NCBI GenBank assembly: GCA_036245525.1
Contig: BTPG01000004.1
Coordinates: forward strand, 233,681,864-233,745,863
Reading direction: 5' to 3'
DNA: 64,000 bases
Origin: Semisulcospira habei
Lineage: Eukaryota; Mollusca; Gastropoda; Semisulcospiridae
Positions 38,569 to 48,420 of the stretch are shown piece by piece (the first letter of the stretch is position 1; every line of letters starts with the position of its first letter). Both the position numbers and the translations under genes were made by a program. Under the pieces are notes generated by a model. The model made no database searches. It was not told the origin of the DNA and was given only the letters and a program-made list of their open reading frames with translations.

Positions 38569-39180
38569 CGTTGGATCGGGCTCAGTTCGTCTATGTATGT
38601 CTCTTGCCGTTGGATCGGGCTCAGTTCGTCTATGTATGTCTCTTGCCGTTGGATCGGGCTCAGTTCGTCTATGTATGTCTCTTGCCGTTGGATCGGGCTC
38701 AGTTCGTCTATGTATGTCTCTTGCCGTTGGATCGGGCTCAGTTCGTCTATGTATGTCTCTTGCCGTTGGATCGGGCTCAGTTCGTCTATGTATGTCTCTT
38801 GCCGTTGGATCGGGCTCAGTTCGTCTATGTATGTCTCTTGCCGTTGGATCGGGCTCAGTTCGTCTATGTATGTCTCTTGCCGTTGTCAGTTCGTCTATGT
38901 ATGTATGTCTCTTGCCGTTGGATCGGGCTCAGTTCGTCTATGTATGTCTCTTGCCGTTGGATCGGGCTCAGTTCGTCTATGTATGTCTCTTGCCGTTGGA
39001 TCGGACTCAGTTCGTCTATGTATGTATGTCTCTTGCCGTTGGATCGGACTCAGTTCGTCTATGTATGTCTCTTGCCGTTGGATCGGACTCAGTTCGTCTA
39101 TGTATGTATGTCTCTTGCCGTTGGATCGGGCTCAGTTCGTCTATGTATGTCTCTTGCCGTTGGATCGGGCTCAGTTCATC
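38554..39180 (+). repeat. Minisatellite, 39-bp unit, about 16 copies, grown from a MITE arm
   Basis: Unit 'atgtatgtctcttgccgttg' plus 'gatcgggctcagttcgtct'. Near 38886 a unit lacks 'gatcgggct', and later units carry an extra 'atgt' or 'gggctc' changed to 'ggactc'. The unit length is a multiple of three, so false frames of up to 262 codons occur. Confidence 0.97.
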
Positions 39181-39570
39181 TCGGCTGTGAACGTTTCAAG
39201 GGATCAACGTCACTATATTTCGGCGTAATTTTACCCAGCGAAAATTACCTAGCGAAATTTCACCCAAATGTTCGCTGGGTAGATTCTCGATTCTCTCACC
39301 TCAGTGTGGCGAAGTTGACCCCTTTCCACGTGAATCACGCGCATTAGTCACTCACACACTGTACGTAACCACAGAACATTCACGTGGTGCTAAGGGCAAG
39401 CTCAAGCGAGCTACTGAAATGACGGTATTTGGAAATCGTTTTGTATTTGAAATTTGATTAAGTGGGCTGAAACTGACACCAAAGTGGAGGGGGAGGAAGA
39501 ACCGGAGTACCCGGAGAAAGAACCCCCGACGGTCCGCCCGAATGAACGGTGACACTTACTAGAGGAGAAA
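39181..39570. other. Intergenic, no gene seen
   Basis: Contains 'cccagcgaaaattacctagc' and 'gcgaaatttcacccaaatgt' short repeats. No supported frame. Confidence 0.55.
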
Positions 39571-39574
39571 AATC

Positions 39575-39645
39575 CGGCCGACGCCGGAACCCGGAATCGA
39601 ACCTCACACCTTTAGCATTGGTGGCAGGCGCCTTAACCCTGACGT
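39575..39645 (-). mobile_element. tRNA-like SINE head
   Basis: On the minus strand the A-box-like 'gggttaaggcgcctg' and B-box GGTTCGATTCC (39593-39603) have tRNA spacing and a pairing arm ('gaggttcgattccggg'). No clean acceptor stem, so SINE rather than tRNA gene. The 50-bp minisatellite begins at its 5' end. Confidence 0.6.
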
Positions 39646-40483
39646 TAGTCATCACGATAATATACTTCAGCCCCTCATCGTGAGTAGGCCGCTGACGTCA
39701 TCACGAAAATATACTTCAGCCCCTCATAGTAGTACCGCTGACGTCATCACGATAATATACTTCAGTCCCTCATCGTAGTACCCGTGACGTTAATCATCAC
39801 GATAATATACTTCAGTCCCTCATCGTAGTACCCCTGACGTTAGTCATCATGATACTATACTTCAGTCCCTCATCGTAATACTCCTGACGTTAGTCATCAC
39901 GATAATATACTTCAGTCCCTCATCGTAGTACTCCTGACGTTAGTCATCACGATACTATACTTCAGTCCCTCATCGTAGTACTCCTGACGTTAGTCATCAC
40001 GATACTATACTTCAGTCCCTCATCGTAGTACCGCTGACGTTAGTCATCACGATAATATACTTCAGTCCCTCATCGTATTACCCGTGACATTAGTCATCAC
40101 GATAATATACTTCAGTCCCTCATCGTAGTACCTCTGACGTTAGTCATCACGATAATATACTTCAGTCCCTCATCGTAGTACTCCTGACGTTAGTCATCAC
40201 GATACTATACTTCAGTCCCTCATCGTAGTACCTCTGACGTTAGTCATCACGATAATATACTTCAGTCCCTCATCGTAGTACTCCTGACGTTAGTCATCAC
40301 GATACTATACTTCAGTCCCTCATCGTAGTACCGCTGACGTTAGTCATCACGATAATATACTTCAGTCCCTCATCGTATTACCCGTGACATTAGTCATCAC
40401 GATAATATACTTCAGTCCCTCATCGTAGTACCTCTGACGTTAGTCATCACGATAATATACTTCAGTCCCTCATTGTAGTACAG
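39636..40483 (+). repeat. Minisatellite, 50-bp unit, about 17 copies
   Basis: Unit 'tgacgttagtcatcacgata' plus 'atatacttcagtccctcatc'. The first units have TGACGTCA (CRE) and later ones TGACGTTA. A higher-order repeat is visible: the block near 39978-40130 recurs near 40278-40430. Confidence 0.96.
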
Positions 40484-40546
40484 TTAGTCTCCAAACTCGA
40501 GTTTGCACTGCCGTGAACCTAGCCTGGGCTTTCCCATCGCGCTATT

Positions 40547-40765
40547 CTCTGCGGACTCTCGCAGAGCTAACCTTAAGGACAAGCGGCTCAGAAGAAAAAA
40601 CAGAGTTGTCGTAACTCAGAACCCTGACCAGACCTTCCCCTGCAGCCACTGCGGTCGAACCTGCCTGTCCCGGATTGGCCTCCGCAGCCACGAAAATGCC
40701 TGCAGACGACGTGGGCAAGCCCTATAGAATCTTCGTTCGCGAAGTCAAAAGTCGCCTGATGAGAC
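40547..40765 (+). mobile_element. LINE family C 3' end, short copy
   Basis: Encodes only the C-terminal tail: basic Lys-Asp-Lys-Arg-Leu-Arg-Arg-Lys-Asn and a Cys/His finger (Cys-Ser-His-Cys-Gly-Arg-Thr-Cys, then Ser-His). It ends with the 3' hairpin 'cttcgttcgcgaag'. Diverged from the other copies. Confidence 0.85.
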
Positions 40766-41008
40766 TTGCTGACAGCCGTCGCGAGTGTGGCCGGTGGATG
40801 ATAAAAATCCAATGCATACTGGCTACATAAACATAACGACATAGACGTAACACTAGGCAGCAGGATGCATACAGATTCGTTTTAGCTCCGCGCCTGTCTG
40901 ATGCTAATGAGCATATATCTCTTGCAGCTGTTTGATTATTTGCTTTTGATTTTCCCGGGCGGTAAGCTACATAAACATAGCAACACAGAGGTATAAATTC
41001 AAACCAGA

Positions 41009-41070
41009 AAGAGACAGATTCTTATGAGTCTCCGCACTCTGCCGGGAACTCACAGGATCTCTGCCTCTTG
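41009..41070. mobile_element. Hairpin MITE core, diverged
   Basis: 'agagacagattcttatgagt' pairs with 'aactcacaggatctctgcct' and 'ctt'. An unpaired relative of one arm is at about 40905 ('gagcatatatctcttgcagc'). Confidence 0.7.
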
Positions 41071-41330
41071 GAGACATTCGGATCTTTGTTACTGTCTGCA
41101 CCTATTTCCCCCCTCCCCCTCCCCCCCCCTCCTCTCCGCCCCCCCCCCCCCCCTTCTCTCTGTGTGAGTTGGTGTTTTTGCTGCAGAGGCCTCGTGCGTA
41201 CTCCATAAACCAGTCCATACCGTGCACCCCCCCCCCCCTCCCGCCACTGAGTACACAATAAGTATAAGAATAGGAGTACTTTATTATCTCGAAGAGAGAA
41301 ATTCATTTGTGGTACATTTATAACAAGTAG

Positions 41331-42421
41331 ATGCAGTGTACATCAGGTACCGTCTCGATGGCAGCCTGTTCAACCTCAGACGACTGCAGGCCCACACGAA
41401 AACCCTAGACCAACTGATTCGTGAGCTGCTTTTTGCTGATGATGCTGCCCTCGTTGCACACACAGAGAGAGCCCTGCAGCGCATCACGTCTTGCTTTGCA
41501 GATGCTGCCCAGCTCTTTGGACTCGAGGTCAGTCTGAAAAAGACAGAGGTCCTCCATCAGCCGGCACCCAAGACAGTGTATCGCCCTCCTCACATCACCA
41601 TTGGCGAGTCTGAACTAAAGTCAGTGCACCAGTTTACTTACCTTGGCTGCATTATCACGTCGGACGCCAAGCTGGACAAGGAGCTTGACAGCAGGCTGGC
41701 AAAAGCGAACAGCGCTTTCGGGCTTTCAAGCGGGTGTGGCACAATCAACAGCTGAAAACAGGCACCAAGATCAGCGTGTACAGAGCTGTGGTCCTCACCA
41801 CCCTGCTGTATGGTTCCGAGTCCTGGGCCCTCTACCGCAGCCAACTACGACTCCTCGAACGCTTCCACCAGCGCTGCCTGCGTACCATCCTGGGCATTCA
41901 CTGGAGTGACTATGTCACCAACGTCGAGGTCCTTGAACAGGCTGAAACTGTGAGCATCGAGGCTTTGCTGCTGCGGACACAGCTCCGCTGGGCGGGGCAC
42001 GTCTCCAGGATGGAGGATCATCGCCTACCAAAGATCACCCTGTTCGGCGAGCGTGCTACTGGACACCGTGACAGAGGGGCACCAAAGAAGAGATACAAAG
42101 ACTGTCTCAAGAAGTCACTTAGTGCCTGCCAAATCGACCACCACCGGTGGTCTTCGCTTGCTGCGGACCGTGACACCTGGCGCTCCACCATTTACAAGGC
42201 AGCTGTCTCCTTTGAGGACTCTCACAGAGCTAGCCTTAAGGACAAGCGGCTCAGGAGAAAAAACAGAGATGCCGCAGCTCAGAACCCTGGCCATACCTTC
42301 CCCTGCAGCCACTGCGGTCGAACCTGCCTGTCTCGGATTGGCCTCCGCAGCCACGAACAAGCCTGCAGACGTCGTGGGCAACTCCTATAAAATCTTCGTT
42401 CGCGAAGTCAAGCCAAGAGAG
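41331..42421 (+). mobile_element. LINE family C, 5'-truncated
   Basis: Flanked by perfect 11-bp direct repeats 'ataacaagtag' at 41320-41330 and 42422-42432. It ends with the hairpin 'cttcgttcgcgaag' and 'tcaagccaagaga'. Confidence 0.93.
41336..42390 (+). pseudogene. LINE family C reverse transcriptase C-terminus and finger, frameshifted
   Basis: Starts at the palm (Leu-Leu-Phe-Ala-Asp-Asp-Ala-Ala, catalytic FADD, near 41430). A 4-base deletion near 41728 relative to the copy at 49858 shifts the frame. The second part (Tyr-Gly-Ser-Glu-Ser-Trp-Ala-Leu; Trp-Ala-Gly-His-Val) runs to the C-terminal Cys-Ser-His-Cys ... Ser-His-Glu-Gln-Ala-Cys finger at 42303-42368. Otherwise almost identical to the 49.4-kb copy. 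Confidence 0.92.
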
Positions 42422-42459
42422 ATAACAAGTAGTACAAACAAGACAAAGACAAATTCTAA

Positions 42460-42708
42460 ATGAACAAAGTATACATTACAAAATCTTTACACATAGCTCT
42501 TTCACATCTCAAACATAAACATCCTTTATGCACTGAGCGGCACTTACACAAGATGGGTTTTAAAGTATACTTTAGTAATGAGATGTTTAAGCCAAGTTCC
42601 CCTAAAAATCATTGGGAACACACCAGAGATATAGCCGATCGCGCAAGGGTACCCCCATTCACGGTCTTCGTGGATGCTAAAATGAGGTTGAGAAACATTT
42701 TCCTCTAA
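42460..42708 (+). CDS. Unknown frame, 82 residues
   Basis: Open from ATG 42460 to the stop at 42708. Basic, His-rich (Lys-His-Lys-His-Pro-Leu-Cys, Arg-His-Leu-His-Lys-Met-Gly-Phe) and ending Phe-Val-Asp-Ala-Lys-Met-Arg-Leu-Arg. It does not look like a shadow of another gene, and its AT-rich composition resembles the viral fragment nearby. It may be the tail of another viral gene. No family recognised. Confidence 0.35.
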   Translation: MNKVYITKSLHIALSHLKHKHPLCTERHLHKMGFKVYFSNEMFKPSSPKNHWEHTRDIADRARVPPFTVFVDAKMRLRNIFL

Positions 42709-43825
42709 ATAAATCAGAATTCATTCCAGAAGCCCAAATCAGGCAATATTATGTTAAGGCACACATTCTGCTTCCTCTGCAAAAAAATCCAGAATGAACA
42801 AAAATCTCTGGCTCACAGTGAATGTATTTGTGCACCTAGTAAAAAGCCATTTCCGCGAAATCGAAAAAAAGACAAAAATAATGTGTGATATGCCTTCAGA
42901 CATTTTCTATAGCACTGGCAGTCCATTTTCAGGCTTACAGCATTAAAACAGGATTTCACAATTATTATAAACTTGACTAAGTGATGCTGTGATTACTGTG
43001 AGTGCCACAGTAGTTGATTTTGTATCCATACCCCCATGTTGTAAACATACACAAAATTAATTAGAAAAAAATTACTAAAGTTATTCCATTTCATTTTGAC
43101 TTCTCTTTCCCTATTAAGTTTCTCTATGTTCAATAATGTGAGCATAAAGTGCAAGAAAATAAGGAAAGTCGGCATTCTTTCGTGGTGAATGATAGCTTTT
43201 TCCCATCCTTCGTCCTACCATCACTGGTGCTACGAGCAGCAACGGTAGCGAAGTAAGCCACAGATTCGTGCTACAGGACCACATGCGGTGTTCCGTCAGT
43301 GTAGCTATTGTCGCCTAGCGCCGTTGATAATTTCACGCCTAGGAATGTTCTAAATCTGTGAGTAGTCATTGACTAGTAATATTCAGTTTGGGAATCTCCG
43401 CCAAGTCGCCGATGTGACATCATTGACTGTGTCGAGACTAGTATAAAGAGGAGTCGAGTGACGTCTCTCGAGAGAGACAACGACCTCTACGGTAGCGAGT
43501 GAATGTGTGAGCGCCGAAGTTGTGAATAACCTATATGCCACTTGTTAGTTATTTGTGTAGATTGGTTTATGCGATGTGAATTGTGTGGTTTAATGTATGT
43601 TATGAGTGTATGAGAAATAGTTAAACAGAGGGCAAAGAGAGATAACTGTGTGGCCTTTGTCCTTGTTTGTAAGCGCGTGTGTGGTGGATGAAAGAGTGTA
43701 GTAAACAGAGATAGAACACCCACCTCTATACAGATTGGCAGAAAGTCCACGCCCACACTCATTCCATAAACGTTTATATATGTAACAATTTAATTTAGTA
43801 CACGAAAACGCCTTCGTTACAACCA
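42709..43825. other. Non-coding flank with a TATA-like site
   Basis: AT-rich to about 43200. Then comes a block with 'gactagtataaagaggagtc' (TATA-like, 43437-43456), a self-complementary 'gacgtctctcgagagagac', and GTG-rich sequence to 43790. It could be a solo LTR or a cellular promoter; I found no terminal TG...CA duplication. No supported frame. Confidence 0.4.
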
Positions 43826-44651
43826 TTAACCCTCCTACTGTCACCAAAAAGACCCAAACATTCTCTGCCATAAATCCTACTACCTTTGCTGCAGTACTTA
43901 TCATCCAACTGACAAGTGAGCCTAAAATGCCAGGCAGCGCATCCATCGCTTTTACAGCTAATTTCTTAAGTAAGTCTGATATATGAGACAATTGTTTCTT
44001 TACCCATGACTGTAAATCTTTTGGATCAGTTGGTGGTGCTGGAGGGGCTGGAGCGCTACCCCCTGGTCCACCCGTTACAGCTAACACTACAGTACTGATA
44101 ATAAATCTGAGAGCAGTAATTAAACTTGCAATTGTGATACCCTGCTCTCTGAAAAGTGTTTTCAATCTCTCAGCCAATGTTGTGTCTTCGTGAAGTATTT
44201 TCTGAATAGTTTCTCTAATTCTGTTAATCTGTGTTTTTAGTTTTTTTTTTTTCCAATTTCAATCACTTCTAGCCGTGCGGATCTTTCTATCTGCAAATCA
44301 TTTAATATGTGTTGTATTCTTTCTTTCATTTCTGTGTCAAGATTCCCATCATTAGCTTTAGCTAGTTTTTCTTTTTTCACGTTCTATGTGATTATCAAGC
44401 TCCCCTAGTTTGGCTACATTATTCACAAGCTCACCTCTGATTGACTGCAGTGTTTTATTCAACCCCATAATTTCCCGCATTGGCAAAGGAGAGTCTTCTA
44501 TTGTTTTCATAGCCTCATTTATTTGCCCTTCTGTAAATGAAGTTTCTTGTATTACTGTGTTTGCTAATTCTGGCAGTCTTGTTACTTCAATCATTTCAAT
44601 TTCCTGTCCAGTTGGCAACCTTGTTTGTACATCATGAAGGGTACTAGCAAG
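43826..44651 (-). pseudogene. Viral coiled-coil/membrane protein (copy 2), frameshifted
   Basis: Homologous to 11944-12759 along its length: coiled-coil (Ile-Arg-Gly-Glu-Leu-Val-Asn-Asn-Val-Ala), Ile-Thr-Ile-Ala-Ser-Leu-Ile-Thr-Ala-Leu helix, Gly/Pro/Ala linker, Leu-Pro-Gly-Ile-Leu-Gly-Ser-Leu-Val-Ser-Trp helix, and the start of the last membrane helix. Frameshifts lie near 44365 and 44245, both in A runs. Homology stops near 43826, so the C-terminus is lost. Upstream it is in phase with the 119-residue frame, separated only by a TGA at 44652-44654, so the two may once have been one gene. Confidence 0.8.
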
Positions 44652-45011
44652 TCAAGGTGGCAACTTTTTACTACCAACACCAAGGTAACGCTGAAGTGCT
44701 GCCTCACCACCAACACTAGTTTTAATTGAACTTAAAGCTCTAAACTTTGCAGGATCCTTTTTATAAGTCAATTGTACTTTACCTTTGTCTGTATTTAGAA
44801 ATAAGTGACCTTTATCATATTCAAACTGATTAGGATCTATTTCATCTGGGTGAGCACCAACACTATCATAAAATGAGTTTACTTTGTCTTTTAACAGTTC
44901 ACGATACATACTACTACTAGTTACCATTCCAGTCATATCTGTGATACTGGTATCTGAGACATTCATGACATCCATTTCAGTATCATCATGATTAAATCCT
45001 CCTGCTGCCAT
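44652..45011 (-). CDS. Viral protein, 119 residues, intact frame
   Basis: Starts at ATG 45011 (Met-Ala-Ala-Gly-Gly-Phe-Asn-His-Asp-Asp-Thr-Glu), 39 bases from the divergent capsid-like gene. Acidic N-terminus, then Thr-Gly-Met-Val-Thr-Ser-Ser, Ser-Met-Tyr-Arg-Glu-Leu-Leu, and a C-terminal stretch (Leu-Phe-Leu-Asn-Thr-Asp-Lys-Gly-Lys-Val-Gln-Leu-Thr-Tyr) that looks beta-stranded. It ends at TGA 44652-44654. The downstream coiled-coil gene continues in the same phase, so this may be the N-terminal part of a longer protein cut by a nonsense mutation. Function unknown. Confidence 0.6.
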   Translation of the reverse strand: MAAGGFNHDDTEMDVMNVSDTSITDMTGMVTSSSMYRELLKDKVNSFYDSVGAHPDEIDPNQFEYDKGHLFLNTDKGKVQLTYKKDPAKFRALSSIKTSVGGEAALQRYLGVGSKKLPP

Positions 45012-45050
45012 TGTTTTATTAATTTAATTTTTTTATTGTGCATAATAAAA
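45012..45050. promoter_or_regulatory. 39-bp divergent viral promoter region
   Basis: AT-only or nearly so. 'gcataataaaaatg' precedes the capsid-like start and, on the other strand, 'taataaaacaatg' precedes the 119-residue frame. It is the same layout and motif as at 14418-14441 in the other copy. Confidence 0.55.
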
Positions 45051-45684
45051 ATGACACAGTCCTACGGATCAAAGTTAGACCCATACAGAAAACTATGTGA
45101 GCCTCTTGGTGTTAAGGGCATTAGACAATCAATCGTTATCACTAACAATCCTAGCACCATAGACCAGAACCAAACCCTTACTGTCAAGTTTCCTAACCTA
45201 GGCCCCAGTGACGTTATTGTTCCTGGTACTTGCATTTAATATCGAACTTTTATCAGACACAGATGACAAAAGAACACTAGTTAGCAACCTAGGTAGAGCA
45301 ATTATTAAGAATATTAAAGTAAAACTTGAAGGACAGGAAGTGTTTAGTCTTGACGATTCCGATGTGTTCTACTGTTACAAAGATTTGTGGCTTACAAGGG
45401 GAGAACGAGAGGATCGTATTTATCAAGGCATACAGTCAGATAGCATTATGAAAATTCGAATCAATGCCAGAGACAAAACAACCACAGAAGTCAAAGACAT
45501 TATTGTGGCCGAAACATATGGAAATAGGTTTTGCATTCCACTTGAATTTGAAATCCTAACAGCGCATTTGCCTTATTACCAAGGAGCACTGAATGACCGT
45601 CTGAGTTTTGAACTAATCTTTAATAAATCCAGACCAAAAAGGCGACTGCCAAGCATGTAATATGCAAAGAAGTACCCAACGGAG

Positions 45685-46261
45685 GGCCAGTGTGGCTTCA
45701 GAGCAAACAGGAGCACCACCGATATGGTCTTTGTGCTGAGACAGCTACAGGAGAAGTGCCGCGAGCAGAACAAAGGTCTGTACGTAACATTTGTCGACCT
45801 AACAAAAGCGTTCGACACTGTGAGCAGGCAAGGCATGTGGCAGATCCTGGAGCGACTTGGCTGTCCCCCAAAGTTCCTCAACATGATTGTCCAGCTACAC
45901 GAGGACCAGCAAGGCCAGGTCAGACTCAACAATGACCTCTCGGAACCATTCCCTATTCTCAACGGCGTAAAGCAGGGCTGCGTGCTGGCACCGACCCTCT
46001 TCACCATCTTTTTTAGCATGATGTTGAAGCAGGCCACAGTGGACCTCGATGATGACGATGCAGTGTACATCAGGTATCGTCTCGATGGCAGCCTGTTCAA
46101 CCTCAGACGACTGCAGGCCCACACGAAAACCTTAGACCAACTGATTCGTGAGCTGCTTTTTGCTGATGATGCTGCCCTCGTTGCACACACAGAGAGAGCC
46201 CTGCAGCGCATCACGTCTTGCTTCGCAGATGCTGCCCAGCTCTTTGGACTCGAGGTCAGTC
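45685..46261 (+). pseudogene. LINE family C reverse transcriptase fragment
   Basis: Frame about 45688-46261 covers Gly-Phe-Arg-Ala-Asn-Arg-Ser-Thr-Thr-Asp, Phe-Val-Asp-Leu-Thr-Lys-Ala-Phe-Asp-Thr-Val, Gly-Val-Lys-Gln-Gly-Cys-Val-Leu-Ala-Pro, and the catalytic Phe-Ala-Asp-Asp (near 46160). It breaks off at Glu-Val-Ser-Leu, where repeat X begins. From 45962 on it is nearly identical to the copy at 49.4 kb. Confidence 0.9.
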
Positions 46262-46273
46262 TAATTCCTTCTG

Positions 46274-46413
46274 CCAATGAAGATAAGTAGCGGCTAATCT
46301 CTCTGTTTGTTTGTTTGTCTATTTTGATAAAGGGTATTTACCCGAAATATTAATAAATTGTGTTGTACCCGTCTTTTCTAAGCGTGTTTCTTTCTCCGTT
46401 GGGTACTTCTCTT
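46274..46413 (+). repeat. Dispersed repeat X, copy 2
   Basis: Near-identical to 15835-15978. Here it forms the 3' end of the chimeric insertion, directly before the target duplication. Confidence 0.85.
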
Positions 46414-47124
46414 CTAATCTTTAATGACTACTCCAAAGTTATCAAATCAACGGATCTCAATGCATCATACAAGATCTCTAACATTTCCTTGGAATATGAG
46501 ATTGTCACGCATGCTCATTTAGCTACTCTCATACAAAATCAGTACCAGTCAAGACTGCCAATTTATTATGACCGTGTGATAAGACACAGTTTAATTAATA
46601 AAACAAAAATGACCAGATTTGGAATATCAACCTAAACATGCCTGCTAGGTCACTGAAAGGCATTCTTATTTTGTTTGTTGAACCAGGAAGTCCATATCAA
46701 CGAGATTCAGAAAAATTCTATAATCCGAAAATTACACATTTATCCTGTACAATCGAAGGACGACCAAATCAAGTGTATCCATCTAGAATGATGGGATATC
46801 AGCACTATGATGAGATCACAAAGTATTTTGCAGGGGAGAATTAGAGACAAATCGGCTAACATAGCATATAAGGATCTCCATCTGTATGACATAAGAATCG
46901 GTGAATACCTGACAAACAAGTATGCACTGTGGCTAGATCTGCGTTCTACGGAAGATGATTTTCTTCATGGCTCTGGCCGTACTATCGAAAACGGCAGTGA
47001 CGGGATTACAATTCAAATACAAAAAAAGACTGAAAAAGCCGAAGCAATAAATATATATTTGTATCTGATTTATGATGCGCAGTTAAACATTTCTGAGAGC
47101 AGGCTAAGTAGTCACATATATTAA

Positions 47125-47780
47125 AAAGTATTCACTTAGCTTTTGAGTTGTTTTGGTTTTAATCCTTCACAGCCCATTTTGAATCAGAAATGCACCAAAT
47201 CACAATAAAAAATCTGAACGTGTTAGAGGGGACGTCACGCTTGTGCTTAAACTCAGACTAAACTGAAAATAAAAGGCCATTGTACAAACCGTTTCACTAC
47301 CAATTTCAACCTTCCTGGTTATGAAAGGGACGCATAAACTCACTCACCCACACAGAGCAGGGTCGTCCCCACTGTCGCACGTAACACAGATCCGGTTTCA
47401 AACTAATCACTCACATCCAATTTTCTCCTCGCGTGAGTTGGTGATCTAAAAACACTCGTAAAACAGGGTGGGTTTATAGTAACTTTAAATCACTGAGGTC
47501 TCTCGCTGGGAGTAGAGTTGTGGGTTTTGTCTTTTATTTTTAATGCTCACAGCAGTCACGATGTGCTGATGTGTGTAGTGAAAACCTTTTCTTCACATAG
47601 ACATCAAAAGAAAAATTCTTTTTTTATCCACACAAACTCCTCAGTTTTATTTTATTTAGGAAAGACTTGGTGCCCCATATTTGGAAGAAAACCTTTATTC
47701 AAGGTTTGTGCCACATTAAAAATCTGACCTAGTGGTTTAGTGACATAAATTTGAAGCGTTGACACAGAATGGAATAATTT
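47125..47780. other. Intergenic, AT-rich
   Basis: Right flank of the second viral fragment. No inverted repeat matching 5316-5630 is seen here, so the boundary is not defined. No supported frame. Confidence 0.5.
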
Positions 47781-47785
47781 GGCCT

Positions 47786-48165
47786 AATATGTGTGTGTGT
47801 GTGCCTGTGTGTGTGGGGGTTGGGGTGGTGTGAGGGGCTTTGTAGGGTGGTGGGTATGTATGTGTGTGTGTGCGAGGTTGGTGGGGGTGTGGGGGTAGGG
47901 GGAGGGGTATGTGTGTGTGTGCAAGGTTGGTGGGGGGGGGGGGGTGTGGGTGGCGTGTACAGGATGTAGCCGCTATTTCTCAGGAACGCCAACAGTGACA
48001 GCATTGATATTTTAACTAGCCATTGTTTCCAAGGGGCAAGGTTGGTGGGGGGTGGGGTGTGGGGGTAGGGGGGTGGGTGGCGTGTACAGGATGTAGTCGC
48101 TATTTCTCAGGAACGTCAACAGTGACAGCATTGATATTTTAACTAGACTTTGTTTCCAAGGGGCC
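47786..48165 (+). repeat. G/T-rich tract and ~120-bp tandem duplication
   Basis: 'gtacaggatgtag(c/t)cgctatttc' and 'cagtgacagcattgatattt' occur at about 47957 and 48083, within a ~120-bp unit that also contains 'caaggttggtggg'. Confidence 0.88.
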
Positions 48166-48295
48166 GGGTGGCCTGACTGGGCAGATAAAGCTGTTGAAGG
48201 TATTTGGTCAAGTGTGTTTGTTTATTTACGGAAAGGATCAAATAAATCAATTGATTCTTAAATGGGTCGGCTTGAAATCTCCTATATATAATCTC

Positions 48296-48420
48296 TTAGA
48301 TTGATCATGATAATTCAAGGGTAGTGTCAGATGAGCTTAGAGATGGATTGATAAGATAAGATACACTTTATTGCTAGATGCATAAACATTAGGAATTTTT
48401 TGGGCATAACTGATGAGCAT
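48296..48420. mobile_element. MITE inner arm plus LINE 3'-tail relic
   Basis: 'ttgatcatgataattcaagg' (about 48301) is one arm of the MITE described at 27918. 'acactttattgctagatgca' (about 48362) resembles the LINE tail at 59697 in reverse orientation. Confidence 0.6.

Larger units (their letters stand above)
45625..46413 (+). mobile_element. Chimeric insertion: LINE C fragment with repeat X at its 3' end
   Basis: Flanked by perfect 12-bp direct repeats 'ctaatctttaat' at 45613-45624 and 46414-46425. From left to right: 60 bases containing 'agaagtacccaacggag' (45667-45683), a LINE reverse transcriptase fragment truncated at both ends (about 45685-46261), then ~150 bases of repeat X ending in 'ctccgttgggtacttct', the inverse of the left motif. 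The normal LINE 3' end is absent. Confidence 0.88.
45051..47124 (+). pseudogene. Probable major capsid (double jelly-roll type) gene, broken
   Basis: Starts at ATG 45051 (Met-Thr-Gln-Ser-Tyr-Gly-Ser-Lys). With the inserted element left out, the coding pieces total about 430 residues. Strand-rich blocks include Asn-Gln-Thr-Leu-Thr-Val-Lys-Phe-Pro and Ile-Lys-Val-Lys-Leu-Glu-Gly-Gln-Glu-Val-Phe; near the end come Ala-Leu-Trp-Leu-Asp-Leu-Arg-Ser and Leu-His-Gly-Ser-Gly-Arg. Breaks: a one-base frameshift near 45231, an insertion at 45625-46413 with a 12-bp target duplication, and frameshifts near 46630 and 46840. Size, all-beta look and position beside the coiled-coil gene fit a Polinton-group capsid protein; I infer this from context and recalled similarity, not from a proven match. 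A minor capsid role is the main alternative. Confidence 0.65.

Noticed and set aside
38440..39347. Frames of up to 262 codons in the 39-bp array
   Set aside because: Same reason: a multiple-of-three tandem unit. No domain, and the array is traceable to a MITE arm.
39575..39645. Functional tRNA gene on the minus strand
   Set aside because: Good B-box and T-arm, but no convincing 5'/3' acceptor stem. More likely a SINE head.
43437..43456. Solo LTR with a TATA box
   Set aside because: No TG...CA ends, no flanking duplication and no second copy in the window, so it is left as an unassigned promoter-like site.
45051..47124. Calling the capsid-like gene a functional host-domesticated gene
   Set aside because: Three frameshifts and a 789-bp insertion make it a pseudogene in this assembly.
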